Part shown: piece by piece, positions 1-10,208 of the stretch
How the letters are laid out: each line of letters opens with the position of its first letter
How positions within the stretch are numbered: the first letter of the stretch is position 1
DNA from: Schizochytrium sp. CCTCC M209059
Taxonomy: Eukaryota; Sar; Bigyra; Thraustochytrida; Thraustochytriidae
Reading direction: 5' to 3'
DNA length: 64,000 nt
NCBI GenBank assembly: GCA_000818945.1
Contig: KN805436.1
Coordinates: forward strand, 5,618 to 69,617
Made by a program: the position numbers and the translations under genes
Notes under the pieces: model-generated
What the model was told of the DNA's origin: nothing
The model's database searches: none
Seen by the model: the letters and a program-made list of their open reading frames with translations, nothing else

Positions 1-1
1 G

Positions 2-2329
2 ATCGAAGTTCAGCTGGAGAAGCTACTAGCCGATCCAGTGACAAAGGCTGCAGTAGACTCCTGTCATAGTCTGTGGAAGGAGATCCTGGACGACCCTGTG
101 GACGTTGATGATGCTGTCGCACAAGTGACCTTTGAGCAAGTGCAGGAAGCAACGCAAGCCGCAGTAGAGGCCTTAAACGCCTGGGAGACACGGCATGACA
201 CGAGCGCTGCGCGCAAGCACACCGAAGCAACCCTTGATGCTTTGGATGAGAGCACCAAGCGCCTTGGTATCCAGCCGACATACTTTATGACGCTGAGACA
301 TCCCGAGAGGACAAACGAGTTAGCGACAGAACTGGAAACGGTGCAGCAAGCATTCGAAGCCGAGCTCAGCGTCTTGACGAGCGTCAATCCTATGGCAGAC
401 GCCCCGTTAGAAGATGTGCGACGAGCACTGTCCATCTCCATCTCATTCTACACCCGCACAGTGGCAAGCGAAGTCTCGCGTTTGCAGACATGCGTCAATG
501 AGCTGACGACCTTGCTCTCGCTTCACGTTCCGGGACTGACTGCACCGAGTACCTCGCGTGTGGCAGACATCATGCAAAACCTTCGCCAAAGTAGACGGAG
601 GCGAGAACGATTGGAGCATGATCTTCGCTACGCCCGCGAAGATGCCAATGACGGAGATCCAGAAGCCCAAGCGCGAATCCCCGGTCTCAAGCAAGAACTC
701 GCTCAGATCGGAAGTGTTTACAAGCTGGACAGCGAGCTGCGCAAAGAACGCGCACGGGTGCTGAGGCATGCGGAGGAACATTACCCTGAGTTGCTTTGCG
801 ATCAGGAATGGATCCGGAGCTTGGGGATGAAAGCTAGTGTGCCTCGGGAGCTGTCTACGCTGGGTCTTTGGCTGACGAATGCCAAGCGCGGGGACTTTGA
901 GATCCTCGCGGAGCTTTCGTCCAAGCTCGGCAAGTCCGTGCTCAAAGTGCGCGATCCCGATGGTACAGTTCTTGTGCTCAAATCCTTTCATCTCGCCAAC
1001 TACGAGTGGAGCAGTCGTTTCTATCGCCAGGTCGCAGCTCTCGCTCAGTTAAACTCGGCCTATATCGGGCGCATCCAGGGCGCTTTTTCGCAGGGTGACC
1101 GTGAGGGCTGCATTTTGTTACCTTATTACTCAGGCGGCGATCTTTCCGCCTGGATCCGCGACAACCCGCATGCAGATGTAGCGACGCGTAGACGCATCGC
1201 CACCGGTCTTCTATCCGGCCTTCACGACTTGCACTCGCAAGGCTTCGTGCACTGCGATGTCAAGTCAGAAAATGTCTTCCTCGCCCCAGGCTTGTCACCC
1301 GTACTTGGCGACTTTGATGGTGTTCAAATGCTCAATGTGACCATGACGCAGCCTGTACAGGCCACGCTTAAATACATGGCACCCGAGCTTCGCGTAGGAA
1401 ATGTCAACAAGGTGGAGTCCGCTGTGGATCTCTTCTCCGCGGGTATGGTCCTCGCGGACCTCTATGAGGGCTCGGAAATATCCGACGCTATGCTTTCGCT
1501 CATTTCGTCTCTCCAGTCTGCAGATCCAAGACAGCGGCCCACCGCGCTTCAAGCTTTGCGTCACAAGGCCTTTCAGGTTGAGCCTGTAAATGCGGCCTCG
1601 TGTGCCATTTGCCTCGACGTTTACCCGGTTAGTGAGGGCGTCTCTTGCGCTGACGGCCACTTTACGTGCGAAGAGTGCCTGAGCATGTCCGTACGCGCTG
1701 CTGCTCAGGCCCAGTCGCACGTCAAGGTGCTCCGGGATGGAAGCATGTGCTGTGTCGCACCAGACTGTGATCTTGTTATCCTTGGACGTTCGATTGCAGC
1801 CGCAGTTCCAGACGAGGACTTTGCAGCTTTGCTCGACATCGTGCGCACACATTTTGAGCGAGACGCCGCAGCCGAGCAAGAGCGCCAGCTCCAAGATCGT
1901 GTCGACGCAGCGCTCCGCGAACATGGTCTGGACCCGACAACGCAGAATCACATTCGTACCATCCAGAATGAGGTTCTCGCCATGTCGTGCCCGCGTTGCT
2001 CGACAGTTTTTGCTGACTTTGACGGCTGCTGCGCTCTCAAATGTGCAGCTTGCCCATGCTACTTTTGCGCATGGTGTCTGCAGGACACAGGTGATGACAC
2101 AAACATCGTCACGTGGCAAGATGCGCGTCAAAGCCTGCTGGTGAAAGAGACCCATTCTATAGCGATTTCGCTGTCGTACAGCAAGCCTGGGCTCGGCTTC
2201 GAGTGCAACGTCTTCGTCGCTACATGGCAGAGAAAATCGATGACCAAAGCGTTCGTGTCAGCGTTGAGAACAAACTGCGTCCTCTTCTCACGCCGGATAT
2301 TGTCGGCGAAAACTTTAGATTTTGAATAG
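2..2329 (+). CDS. Protein kinase fused to RING/IBR (RBR-like) module, 5' partial, frameshifted near the 3' end
   Basis: The frame is open from the first bases of the window, so the true start lies upstream; the GTG at 38 is not a credible start. Numbering from 38, a helical N-terminal region of about 300 residues precedes a Ser/Thr kinase domain (about 285-510) with catalytic loop HCDVKSEN (Asp407), a DFDG in place of DFG (425-428) and a MAPE motif. A RING-like cluster begins CAIC (Cys522, Cys525), and an IBR/RING2-like cluster begins CPRC (Cys651) and ends in CAWCL. Near 2097 the frame breaks. The other frame, from about 2098 to the TGA at 2323-2325, continues HVARCASKP, the usual post-cysteine sequence of such proteins, and matches the duplicate at 2583-3120. 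The current frame reads nonsense to the TAG at 2329. This is a real lesion, a sequencing error or an unrecognised intron. Likely role: kinase-coupled E3 ubiquitin ligase. Confidence 0.75.
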   Translation: MEVQLEKLLADPVTKAAVDSCHSLWKEILDDPVDVDDAVAQVTFEQVQEATQAAVEALNAWETRHDTSAARKHTEATLDALDESTKRLGIQPTYFMTLRHPERTNELATELETVQQAFEAELSVLTSVNPMADAPLEDVRRALSISISFYTRTVASEVSRLQTCVNELTTLLSLHVPGLTAPSTSRVADIMQNLRQSRRRRERLEHDLRYAREDANDGDPEAQARIPGLKQELAQIGSVYKLDSELRKERARVLRHAEEHYPELLCDQEWIRSLGMKASVPRELSTLGLWLTNAKRGDFEILAELSSKLGKSVLKVRDPDGTVLVLKSFHLANYEWSSRFYRQVAALAQLNSAYIGRIQGAFSQGDREGCILLPYYSGGDLSAWIRDNPHADVATRRRIATGLLSGLHDLHSQGFVHCDVKSENVFLAPGLSPVLGDFDGVQMLNVTMTQPVQATLKYMAPELRVGNVNKVESAVDLFSAGMVLADLYEGSEISDAMLSLISSLQSADPRQRPTALQALRHKAFQVEPVNAASCAICLDVYPVSEGVSCADGHFTCEECLSMSVRAAAQAQSHVKVLRDGSMCCVAPDCDLVILGRSIAAAVPDEDFAALLDIVRTHFERDAAAEQERQLQDRVDAALREHGLDPTTQNHIRTIQNEVLAMSCPRCSTVFADFDGCCALKCAACPCYFCAWCLQDTGDDTNIVTWQDARQSLLVKETHSIAISLSYSKPGLGFECNVFVATWQRKSMTKAFVSALRTNCVLFSRRILSAKTLDFE

Positions 2330-2582
2330 TAGAAAAGCTGTGAGAGAAAGTTCGAAGCGTCGTTGCCTTGATAGAGTGTTTACCGGTGACCTGAAGTGCT
2401 CGTCGAGGCCTAAGACGCTGCTGCTGTTTCTTCTTCACCGCTCCTCTTGTAGCTAACGCGGACGGTGGCTGCTCGGTCGCGCGTGTGATTTAGGCTAGAT
2501 TTTCTCCTCGAGGCAGCCAGGTGCGCACCCACTTCGTTAGCTCTTGCGAGCTCGACAGGCACGCCGCACGCAAAGATCCGGG

Positions 2583-3120
2583 CGTACCATCGCAGCTGCG
2601 GTACCAGAAAAGGACTACAAGGTGCTTCATAAGATTGTGCGCGAGCATACTGAACGCGAATTGGCACGACAGCACGAACGTGATGTCCAGCGGCGCGTCG
2701 ATGAAGTACTTCGCGATCATGGACTCGATCCGGAAACCCGGAATCATCTTCGCAAGATCCAGAATGACTTCTTGACCATGGCGTGCCCCGTTGCTCGGCA
2801 GCCTTTGCCGATTATGTTGGCTGTTGTGCGCTCAAGTGTAGTAACAACTGCTCATGCTATTCCTGTGCGTGGTGTCTCGAAGACCCCAGGAACAACAGCC
2901 AAGGCTGTCCTCATCACGTTGCCAATTGCACGTCAAATCGGAGCGCAGACCCATACTCTGCCGACTTTGGGACAGTGCAAAAAGCCTGAGCCTATCCTAG
3001 ACGTAGCGTCTTCGCCACTACATGACGGAGCAAATCCATAACGACGATATGCAAAGATGTTCTTGAAAAGCTGCAACCGCTGTTCACGTCCTATTTTATT
3101 GGGACTTCCTTCAGACTTTA
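2583..3120 (+). pseudogene. Broken duplicate of the kinase-RBR 3' end
   Basis: Translated similarity to the upstream gene starts at the segment IAAAVPEKDY (upstream copy IAAAVPDEDF) and runs through the spacer helix, the CPRC-like cluster and the ending GENFRF/GTSFRL. The reading frame changes at about 2785 between the ACP and RCSAAFADY segments. It stops at about 2989 after FGTVQKA, and the remaining homology is visible only in other frames. No kinase or RING1 part is present, so this is a 3'-only tandem duplicate that has lost coding capacity. Confidence 0.75.
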
Positions 3121-3216
3121 GATCAATCAGAAACTTTCATCCAACGCATACACTGTGAGACGACTCTTGCTGCTTATTAGTCCTTTTAAAAAAAAAGAAT
3201 TCTCATCAAAGGGGAG

Positions 3217-3225
3217 AAAAAAAAA
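3217..3225 (-). terminator. RNA polymerase III T-run terminator of tRNA-Glu
   Basis: Nine A residues on the plus strand form a T9 tract immediately after the 3' end of the minus-strand tRNA, the standard Pol III stop signal. Confidence 0.85.
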
Positions 3226-3296
3226 TTCCATGTCCGGGAATCGAACCCGGGGGTTGACGGTGAGAGCGTCAGATGTTACCATTACACCAACACGGA
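3226..3296 (-). tRNA. tRNA-Glu (anticodon CTC)
   Basis: On the minus strand the acceptor stem TCCGTGT pairs with ACATGGA. The D arm carries the A-box-like TGGTGTAATGG. The anticodon stem TGACG/CGTCA encloses loop CTCTCAC, giving anticodon CTC for GAG codons. The T arm has the B-box GGTTCGATTCC. The discriminator base is A and no intron is present. The sequence is typical of eukaryotic nuclear tRNA-Glu. Confidence 0.95.
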
Positions 3297-4013
3297 TCTT
3301 GCTGATATCGTCTCAACTGCGTGGTACCATATATACTTTTGTATTCAAAAGCGCACAACAAGCAAGACTCTTTTTACGAAAGTCATTGCATTCTGACAAC
3401 AGTGACAATTATCTTTTACTTCTGCATCTGTGATTCTGAGATCTAAACCTTGAGCTGCTTGCAAGACATTTTGGTCCACTTCTGGTGCTGGTGCTTGCGC
3501 AGAAAATAACAAAGGCCGACGAGCATGAAACTAGTTCCGACTAATTCAAAAACTGTATATACATCGCAAGAATGAGCGTATTCATTGTGGACAGCGCAAC
3601 CCGGAACCCAACAAGCGGAAATCTACGAGCTGGAAAAAATTCGCGTACAGCTCGCTGGTGCTTGCTGCCGGCGAGCTCGAAGTTGGAGCACGTGGCTGCC
3701 GCTTCTGAAGTGTCGTCGTGCTAGAACAAATGCTTCTTACTAGTAGTTACGGCTAACCCCTTCATCGTGCGAGGAAGGTACTGGTACTGTGCACAATGAC
3801 GGTAGCCTCGTGAATTACAATACTGGCCTGCGTTTGCGTTCCGCACCAGGAAGAAGTCTGACAGCAGAGTTGTAAGGAGGCCAATCAACTCGTACGAGGC
3901 GTCCATCTGCCCTGCCCGCCCGCCCGCCCGCCTCCGTGCTCGCTCGACCATCCAGACGTCGTCGCTTCTCTCGCATTCGTCTCCGTTCGCGCACCAACCC
4001 TGAACGTGAAACC
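3297..4013. other. Intergenic, no gene seen
   Basis: Spacer between tRNA-Glu and the PIG-H-like gene. Short ORFs here lack recognisable features. A C-rich tract near 3912-3932 precedes the next gene and may be part of its 5' region. Confidence 0.5.
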
Positions 4014-4772
4014 ATGACGGTTGCGGGTCCGCCGATTAGCTGCGCATTGAGACATGCCTTTCCAACCGAAGATGTTATCGAAGACTTTCCATCACGGACG
4101 CATGGAAACCGAAAACATCTGCCTCAAACAACTGCTGAGTTGTATACGCTTACAGGGAACCGTCACCTTATCGAAGAAGAGTGGAATGCCAGACTATGGC
4201 TTATGCTCGTCTGGCAGTGCGCGGCGCTGATCATCAACATGGGCATTTCATTTAACCGTGGGGCGCATCTAAAGCGCAAAGAGGACGACTGCGAGAAAAG
4301 GTTGCTTTTGGCAGTTGAGTTCGACCTTGTGGCGTCTTTCTCTTCTGTTGCCTTGTTAAGTACGATTTTGTACATCATCGTATTGCGTATTTTTCCTCTT
4401 TGCCAAGAGACGATCCATTTGGCTGGCGAATTTATCGGCATTTCTGATGAAGCTTTGCTCGTTGTACGAGTCTTTCACGTTACCTATCCTGCAGAAGGCA
4501 AGACTTATTTCTTACCACACCATGAAATTCGCGTTCCATTCTATGCCATCGTCGACATGAGGTATCATAATAGATCTGCGTGTCTCGAGATTGTCTACAA
4601 ACTGCAAGAAAAGAATCGCACATCGACGCTATACATTGTGCCGCATGACCCCATGCGTTTGCAAAACTCGGTTCAGGACTTTCTTCCAAACGAAGCTGAA
4701 CGAGATTTCTTCTCTGCTGAGTCTGTGCTTTCTATCATGCAAAGACTTGGCATAGCAGGCGCGAGATGTTAA
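4014..4772 (+). CDS. PIG-H-like subunit of GPI-GlcNAc transferase (candidate)
   Basis: 252 residues from the ATG at 4014, chosen because the upstream in-frame sequence is Arg-rich and C-tract derived. About 60 polar residues precede two hydrophobic segments (about 61-80 and 98-127). A beta-rich domain then begins ISDEALLVVR, followed by a conserved-looking FLPHHEIRVPFYAIVDMRY stretch. PIG-H proteins have this arrangement: a two-helix hairpin followed by a domain starting with an ESLLVIRG-like strand and ending in a PRL-type helix. The family acts on the ER membrane in the first step of GPI-anchor synthesis. The assignment rests on architecture and remembered family pattern, not an alignment. 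The next ORF overlaps its stop codon, so the annotated C-terminus may be incomplete. Confidence 0.45.
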   Translation: MTVAGPPISCALRHAFPTEDVIEDFPSRTHGNRKHLPQTTAELYTLTGNRHLIEEEWNARLWLMLVWQCAALIINMGISFNRGAHLKRKEDDCEKRLLLAVEFDLVASFSSVALLSTILYIIVLRIFPLCQETIHLAGEFIGISDEALLVVRVFHVTYPAEGKTYFLPHHEIRVPFYAIVDMRYHNRSACLEIVYKLQEKNRTSTLYIVPHDPMRLQNSVQDFLPNEAERDFFSAESVLSIMQRLGIAGARC

Positions 4773-5137
4773 TCATTCCAAAGAATATTCTTGGAGTCCA
4801 GAACTCGCTTTTTGGAGAGAAGCACAGAGAGGAGAGACGACAAATTATTGACCTGACACTAAAAGTAGCCCGCAGCTCGATACCCACGCAATCGTTGGGG
4901 AAGTTTTTGGAAATGGAAATGACGCGAGCAGACAGCAGCGCCACAGAAGTGACAAAGTCAACTTGGCGCCCATGGGAAGTCTTTTGTCGACTTGCCGTGC
5001 CAACACTCATACAATCTCAGCAGCCACTCGTTCGTGCGCGACATCAAGGTAAGTCTAACATCGCTCAGAGCACAAACCAGCACGGCCAAAGATTTGTGAT
5101 CATCAAGCTCTTTACTACATCCTCGAAACGATATTGA
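4766..5137 (+). CDS. Hypothetical ORF overlapping the end of the PIG-H-like gene
   Basis: 123 codons starting at an ATG that overlaps the preceding stop (ATGTTAA). The product is basic and polar with no membrane segment and no recognised domain. Such overlap is unusual for separate nuclear genes. It may be a 3' extension of the PIG-H-like gene through a frameshift or splicing, or simply a chance ORF in its 3' UTR. Confidence 0.25.
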   Translation: MLIIPKNILGVQNSLFGEKHREERRQIIDLTLKVARSSIPTQSLGKFLEMEMTRADSSATEVTKSTWRPWEVFCRLAVPTLIQSQQPLVRARHQGKSNIAQSTNQHGQRFVIIKLFTTSSKRY

Positions 5138-6418
5138 AGGTGGGGGGAAGCATCGACCTCTCCCGCCAGACAAATTTATCACAGCAGAAGCGAAACTATC
5201 CAGGCACTCTTAGCGTACTTTGGCATCTTAGCAATCCATTTAGATTTTAATTATAACGAAGGCGTGCTACTGTAAGCTAAAAAAGGAGCATTTACTACCT
5301 TTAAAGGCCACAACATCGCTCCATTTGCGAGCTTGAAGCACTTTCGACCAAGCTTGACGGAGTGCGGTAGCACGCCGAGAATCTTGCACCAAATGCAAAT
5401 CAAACTTTGCCATTTCCACCTTAGACGTCATGTGAGTGGTTCGCAATCACCTCAGAACAGCTTGACGTACACCAAAAGAGAAAGCCCGACAATAAGGCGT
5501 CTCACCCTCTCCTTGCGTCTTCATCGGGAACATCCAGTAGACTGCAGTCATGGATCAGAAATGTCTGATCGACTGCAATCAATGCGAAGCGAGCCGCATG
5601 GCTGCTTGCATGTCCTGCGCCCGCGCAGGGGAGCGACGTAGCTGCTGCGCGTTAGGTTTAGCACAACAATCTTGGTTGAGGACCAATACAAGGCCGCGCA
5701 ATGAGTCCGCACCCGAAACAATGCCAGTACAATCATGGAGTTGATGTTGTAGTAAATGCAGATTCAAGCATAGATACTGTTGAGCTTGCTCGCATTCTTG
5801 CGATTATTGCGGTAAAAGACAATCATCGAGCAAAGGCTGTGCTTACTGGTGTGATTGGACCATGTTGCTTTGCTCCCTTGAGTGCGCTTGCTTGATGCGA
5901 CCTCGCGCAAAGAGTGGGGACAGGCACACCAGCCATAACAATAAGCAGTGCCGAGCTCTCCAAGGCAGGAAATACAGCGAGAGCCTATCAATCTTCAGTC
6001 GCCGCAGGCTTGGAAGAGTAGAGCACAGGATGGCCCCTTGTGCTCCGAACGCAGAGGTAATGATAGAAAAAGGACTGTTGAACCTAAGCCGCGCAGGCTT
6101 TCCCTTAAATGAGTGATAGAGCCATCTGCTGTTGCTGCTGAAGCTGCCAGTCCTTCGTCTCTCGCCGGGGCATTCTTACTCATCCTGAGTCAGCTGAAGT
6201 TCGCCTTCTTTCCATCTCCACGCGCCGCAGCAAACCTCGCCTCCGCCTCCGCGCAGGCGCGCTCACGCTCGGCCATTCGCGTCACCGCCGCCCATCTGCT
6301 TCACGCACCTCGCGCCGCGCGCGCCTCCTAGAGTCCACTCCAACTCTTCTCCGCCAAATTCAAGTCTAAATCCTTGACTACTACACAAGCCCGGCGCACA
6401 CCCCCAAACTATCAGCCG
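5138..6418. other. Intergenic, no gene seen
   Basis: All ORFs are short, overlap on both strands and lack domains. GC content rises towards the right end, where the promoter region of the LamG gene begins. Confidence 0.5.
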
Positions 6419-7058
6419 AAACTAGTCGCGACTAGCTTTGCAACTAAAACCTCCGCAGCCAAGATTGGAGGTACAGCTGCGGCCAAAAGTCTCCCCGCCA
6501 CTGGCGTTCGCCCCCTCTCGGGTAAACCCTGACGTGTGCACGTGCGCGCGCTCCTCGCCGCCCTCTCTCCGCCGCGGCCATCCCTACCCTCCCTCTGCCG
6601 CCGCCGATCCAGCGCGTCCGGCCCGTCCGCGGACTGCCGCTTCCTCCCGCCCTCTCGCTCCATCCCTTCCCGCCTCCCGAGCGGTCTGCAACTCGCGCAG
6701 TCCGGGCCCAGGGTGCGAGCGAGCCGCCAGCGCAGCGGTAGTACTAACTACCACACTCGCCCTCTCTCCCCTCTCTCTCCGGCTTTCTCGAAGCGCGCGC
6801 AAAGTTTCCCCGGCGGCCGCGATTTCCCCGGCCCTAGTGAGGCGCGTGCAGAAACTTTTCGCGCGCCTCTTGCACGTGCACACGCGCGCGCCCGAGCGAG
6901 CGCCCGCGCGTTGGGGCAGCCGCAACGCGCGCCGCCGCGCCGCGCGGAGCCAGGCAGGTAGCCGTGCGCGGAGCGCCGCACAGCGCGGAGCCGCTGTCGA
7001 GGGAAGGAGGGCTCGAGGAGCGCGAGCGAAGGAGAAAAGCCGATAAAGGAGAAGCAAG
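6419..7058 (+). promoter_or_regulatory. Upstream region of LamG receptor copy 1, shared with copy 2
   Basis: Similarity to the region before copy 2 (23559-24099) begins at AAACTAGTCG and continues with gaps to both start codons. Shared blocks include ATTGGAGGTACAGC, a TTTCCCCGG-containing stretch and GCAGAAACTTTTCGCGC. The left edge holds the perfect 14-bp palindrome CTAGTCGCGACTAG. The region is very GC-rich, with many CG dinucleotides. Both strands have overlapping ORFs here, which I treat as compositional artefacts. Confidence 0.6.
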
Positions 7059-9725
7059 ATGGGCGTGCGACAGGCAGCGCTTGCCGTCGTGGCCGTCGTC
7101 GTGGCGGCAGCGAACAACGGCGTCGAGGCGGCGCGATATGAGGATAACCTGCTCACCGAGTTCACGTTTAGCCAGGCAGAATGCAAGTCGAGAGCCTTTG
7201 CTGACAGCGTCACCGCGAATTACCTCGGAGGACTCACCTACCCGAGCGGCTGGGCTACCCTCACAAAATGCCCAACCTACACTGATGCCGATGGCACCGT
7301 CTTCGACTATGCCTACAACGGCATGCACTCTGTTGGCGCGAGATACCTTGCCTCCGGATCCGGCACCAATCTCACGCTCGATGATTCGGCAAAGAGCACT
7401 TCGACCGTATCGAGCCTTCTCACTGAGCTTGACGGCGTCACCGACTTTACACTCGAATTTTGGATTAGGCCGAGCTTTTCTTACAATGACGGCACATCCA
7501 ATCAATATGTTGCACTCGAGGTCGGTAACGAAAAAGACTCTTCGACAGTTGGAGATTCATACACGTGGGCTTGCACCAATTCAAACCGCAACTATGGGAT
7601 GCAGCTACTTTACAATGAAGACGCCAATAGATTTGAACTCGAGTATCGCCGTGGAAGCGCTGATTCAGAATGTACGACCTTGGAGTTTGACTCCACGTCG
7701 ATTGCTGCAGGCAAGCTTTACCATGTCCTTCTCATTGGTTCTTACAACGCCGGATCTGACCTCTTTACTGCTAATTTGCAGGTTCACGCTGAGGATGAAT
7801 CCATCAATTCATCCAACAACCAGGTATCTACCAATGAGATCTCTTTCTCCAACTTCGACTCCGCCCACGTCCTGCGCCTGGGATCTTCGCCGGCAACACT
7901 CTCTTCCTCAACATCCGGCGGCATCCCTGATTACCACTCTTTCCCGGGAGACATTTTACATTTTTCGTTTTACAATGAGTCATTGGGCGCCACGGAGATC
8001 GCTGACAACTTTGCTGCCAAGACGTTGAATTCGGGTCCGGTGCCTGCGAACGATGTTGTTCGTCAGACGTTTTCGGAGGATGATTTCACGGCTGTGGATT
8101 TGACGAAAGCGGTGTTTGACTTTGACGATGTGTTTTTCAGCACGGAGTCGATGACGTACACGTTGACGAGTTCTACGAATGGCGATTTCCTGGGCAACAC
8201 GTTTCGTTACAATAGCAATGTGGTGACGCCATCGACATCGATTAATCCTGCCGTTGCGGATTTGGAGTGGCGCAATGCTATTACGGACGACTGGGGTTGG
8301 TCGAACACGACGTTCTTTACGGTGACTGGCTCGGACGGCTCGATGACGTCGGCTGCGGCAACCCTGTCGCCTGAGGCGGTTGGCACGAACGATGCTCCGG
8401 AGCAGACGGTGGGTACCGAGACGGCGGCTCACACCCCGCAGGCTGGCGCGCAGCTCTTGACGTTTAGCGTGACGGACGCAGACTGCGCGACGCGTGGAGT
8501 GCAGTATTCGGATGGCGCACTGGACACTCAGGACGAGACTTTGCTGGACAATTCATGTACGAACCTGGGCGGGATCAGCAATGTGACGATCCTTGCGCCT
8601 GCGGACGCGGTCAAGCTTGGTGTTCTTTTTTATCCGAATAACTTGCTGGAATGCACGCCGTATGATTCGAGCACCATGACCGAGATCACGGTTGACACGA
8701 CCTTTACGGAGTCCGATGAAGAATGGAATGAAGTGTCGGATGGTGTGGTGGAAGTCTCTCTTTGCTTTGAGGCTTGTCTTTCGTACGCTGGCTCGGAGAA
8801 TCCCTGTCCGGCAGGTGTGGATGGCGGCGCGTCGGCGATCCTTGGCAACTCGACTTTCCAGTTCTATGGTACGGATCAGATCACTGACGGCCCTACCGGA
8901 ACGGTGACGACAACGGTGACCAATGTGTTGACCATGACGGAGCAGACGAACCTCATCACGTACGAGGAAACGGCGCTTGAGATTACGCTCTCTGGTAGCG
9001 ACGAGTTTTGCGAGCGTTTCAACAGCTCTTTGTGCCCGCGCGCCAAGTCGTTCTTGATTGATTCCTTGCCGCTGGCTTCCGAGGGTATCTTTTACCTTGA
9101 CGAGGAGCTGACGACTCCCCTTGTTGAGGGCGAGATGTACGCAGGAGCTGACAGTGCCACGCTGAAGGTGTACCTGATGCCCGGCAAGGACTACTTTAGC
9201 GCGAACGAGTGGCCGATCTGCGGTCCTGCCATTTCGACGGAGAGCAACCCTGTCTCGGCGTGGTCGTTTTCGTTTTGCATCAACGAGGACGATGGCATCG
9301 ACACCTTTCCGTGCGAAGGTCCGCTGTGCAACGGGTGGTACAACACGATGCCGGCGGCCTTTGGCGATGCGTTGACAACAGCGGACTTGGAGGGCAATGC
9401 GATGGGCGGCTGCGGGGCTGATGTCTCGGTGGGCTGCCCCGTCGAGCTCATGGTCAGTCTCGTGGTGGGAAACCTCACCAGCGAGCCCCTCGCTGGCGCC
9501 AGCGTGCACGTCATTAACGTCAACGACGAGCCCGAGATCATCATTCCGGCCGCAAACCTCTCTGATGTCGTAAGGGCGGTCGACACGCCCGTGTCCTGGA
9601 CCGATGCCAATGGCGACCCCACCTACATTTACATCTCCGATTCCGACGGTGATGCACGTTGGCAGCTTGGCATGTGGCTTGGCTTTTGGCTTGATTCGGA
9701 GGAGAAAAGAGGGCTTTTGGCTTGA
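7059..9725 (+). pseudogene. LamG-type surface receptor, copy 1, truncated at the 3' end
   Basis: The ATG at 7059 gives a signal peptide (about 1-24) followed by a LamG/concanavalin-like domain (about 100-320; FTLEFWIRP and a terminal SFPGDILHFSFYN strand). Several beta-sandwich or cadherin-like modules follow, with signatures such as TNDAPEQ and VINVNDEPEI. It matches copy 2 almost exactly up to the SDSDGD segment (about nucleotide 9659). It then runs into low-complexity sequence and stops after about 22 unrelated residues. The last extracellular module, the membrane helix and the cytoplasmic tail of copy 2 are missing, and no trace of them is found before 23.5 kb. It could be a secreted soluble form, but truncation by rearrangement is the simplest reading. 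Confidence 0.8.
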
Positions 9726-9780
9726 TTTGGGAGGAGAAAAGAGGGCTTGGTTGCTTGACTTGTTTGCTTGTCTTGGATTG
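9660..9780 (+). repeat. Short direct repeat at the truncation point
   Basis: Immediately after homology to copy 2 ends there are two copies of a roughly 32-bp unit (TTTTGGCTTGATT then GGAGGAGAAAAGAGGGCTT), then CTTG-rich sequence. This is the left breakpoint of the island. Confidence 0.7.
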
Positions 9781-10208
9781 ACTTGACAGAAAAAAGTTGG
9801 TTTGTTCCCACTAGGAGGAAGTGGAGCTTGCGCTCTGCCTCACTCGACTTGGCTCGAAATATTCTACATCTACCACAGGCCTGTTCGCGAGCTGCGTTTC
9901 AACTCGCAAGTCGCCTTCATCCCTCAAGCAAGATGGTTCGATCCGCAATCAAACACCTCATAGCTTGCTACTCCAACTCACAAGTTGCGTCTCAACTTGC
10001 GCGCCTTGACTGACAGGTCATCGACGAGAGACTGTCTCATTTTGACTTTTGCCCTGGTGCAGATGCAATGGTGCCCTCCTTGTAATGAGGCGTGTGAATG
10101 CGTCATCGCGGACGGCCGCGGCATTTCTCGAAGGGGCGTCTGCGCGCGCAGGAAAGGAGCTTGAGCAGCAAGAGCGCCGTGCTGGGACGGGGTGGTGCAA
10201 GGGTAAGA

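Noticed and set aside
5048..5069. Short GTAAGT...CAG intron
   Set aside because: About 20 nt is too short for a spliceosomal intron.
10098..10208. Upstream ATG extending the nuclease-like protein by 37 residues
   Set aside because: The extension is basic and low complexity; the ATG at 10209 begins ordered sequence. It is kept only as an alternative.
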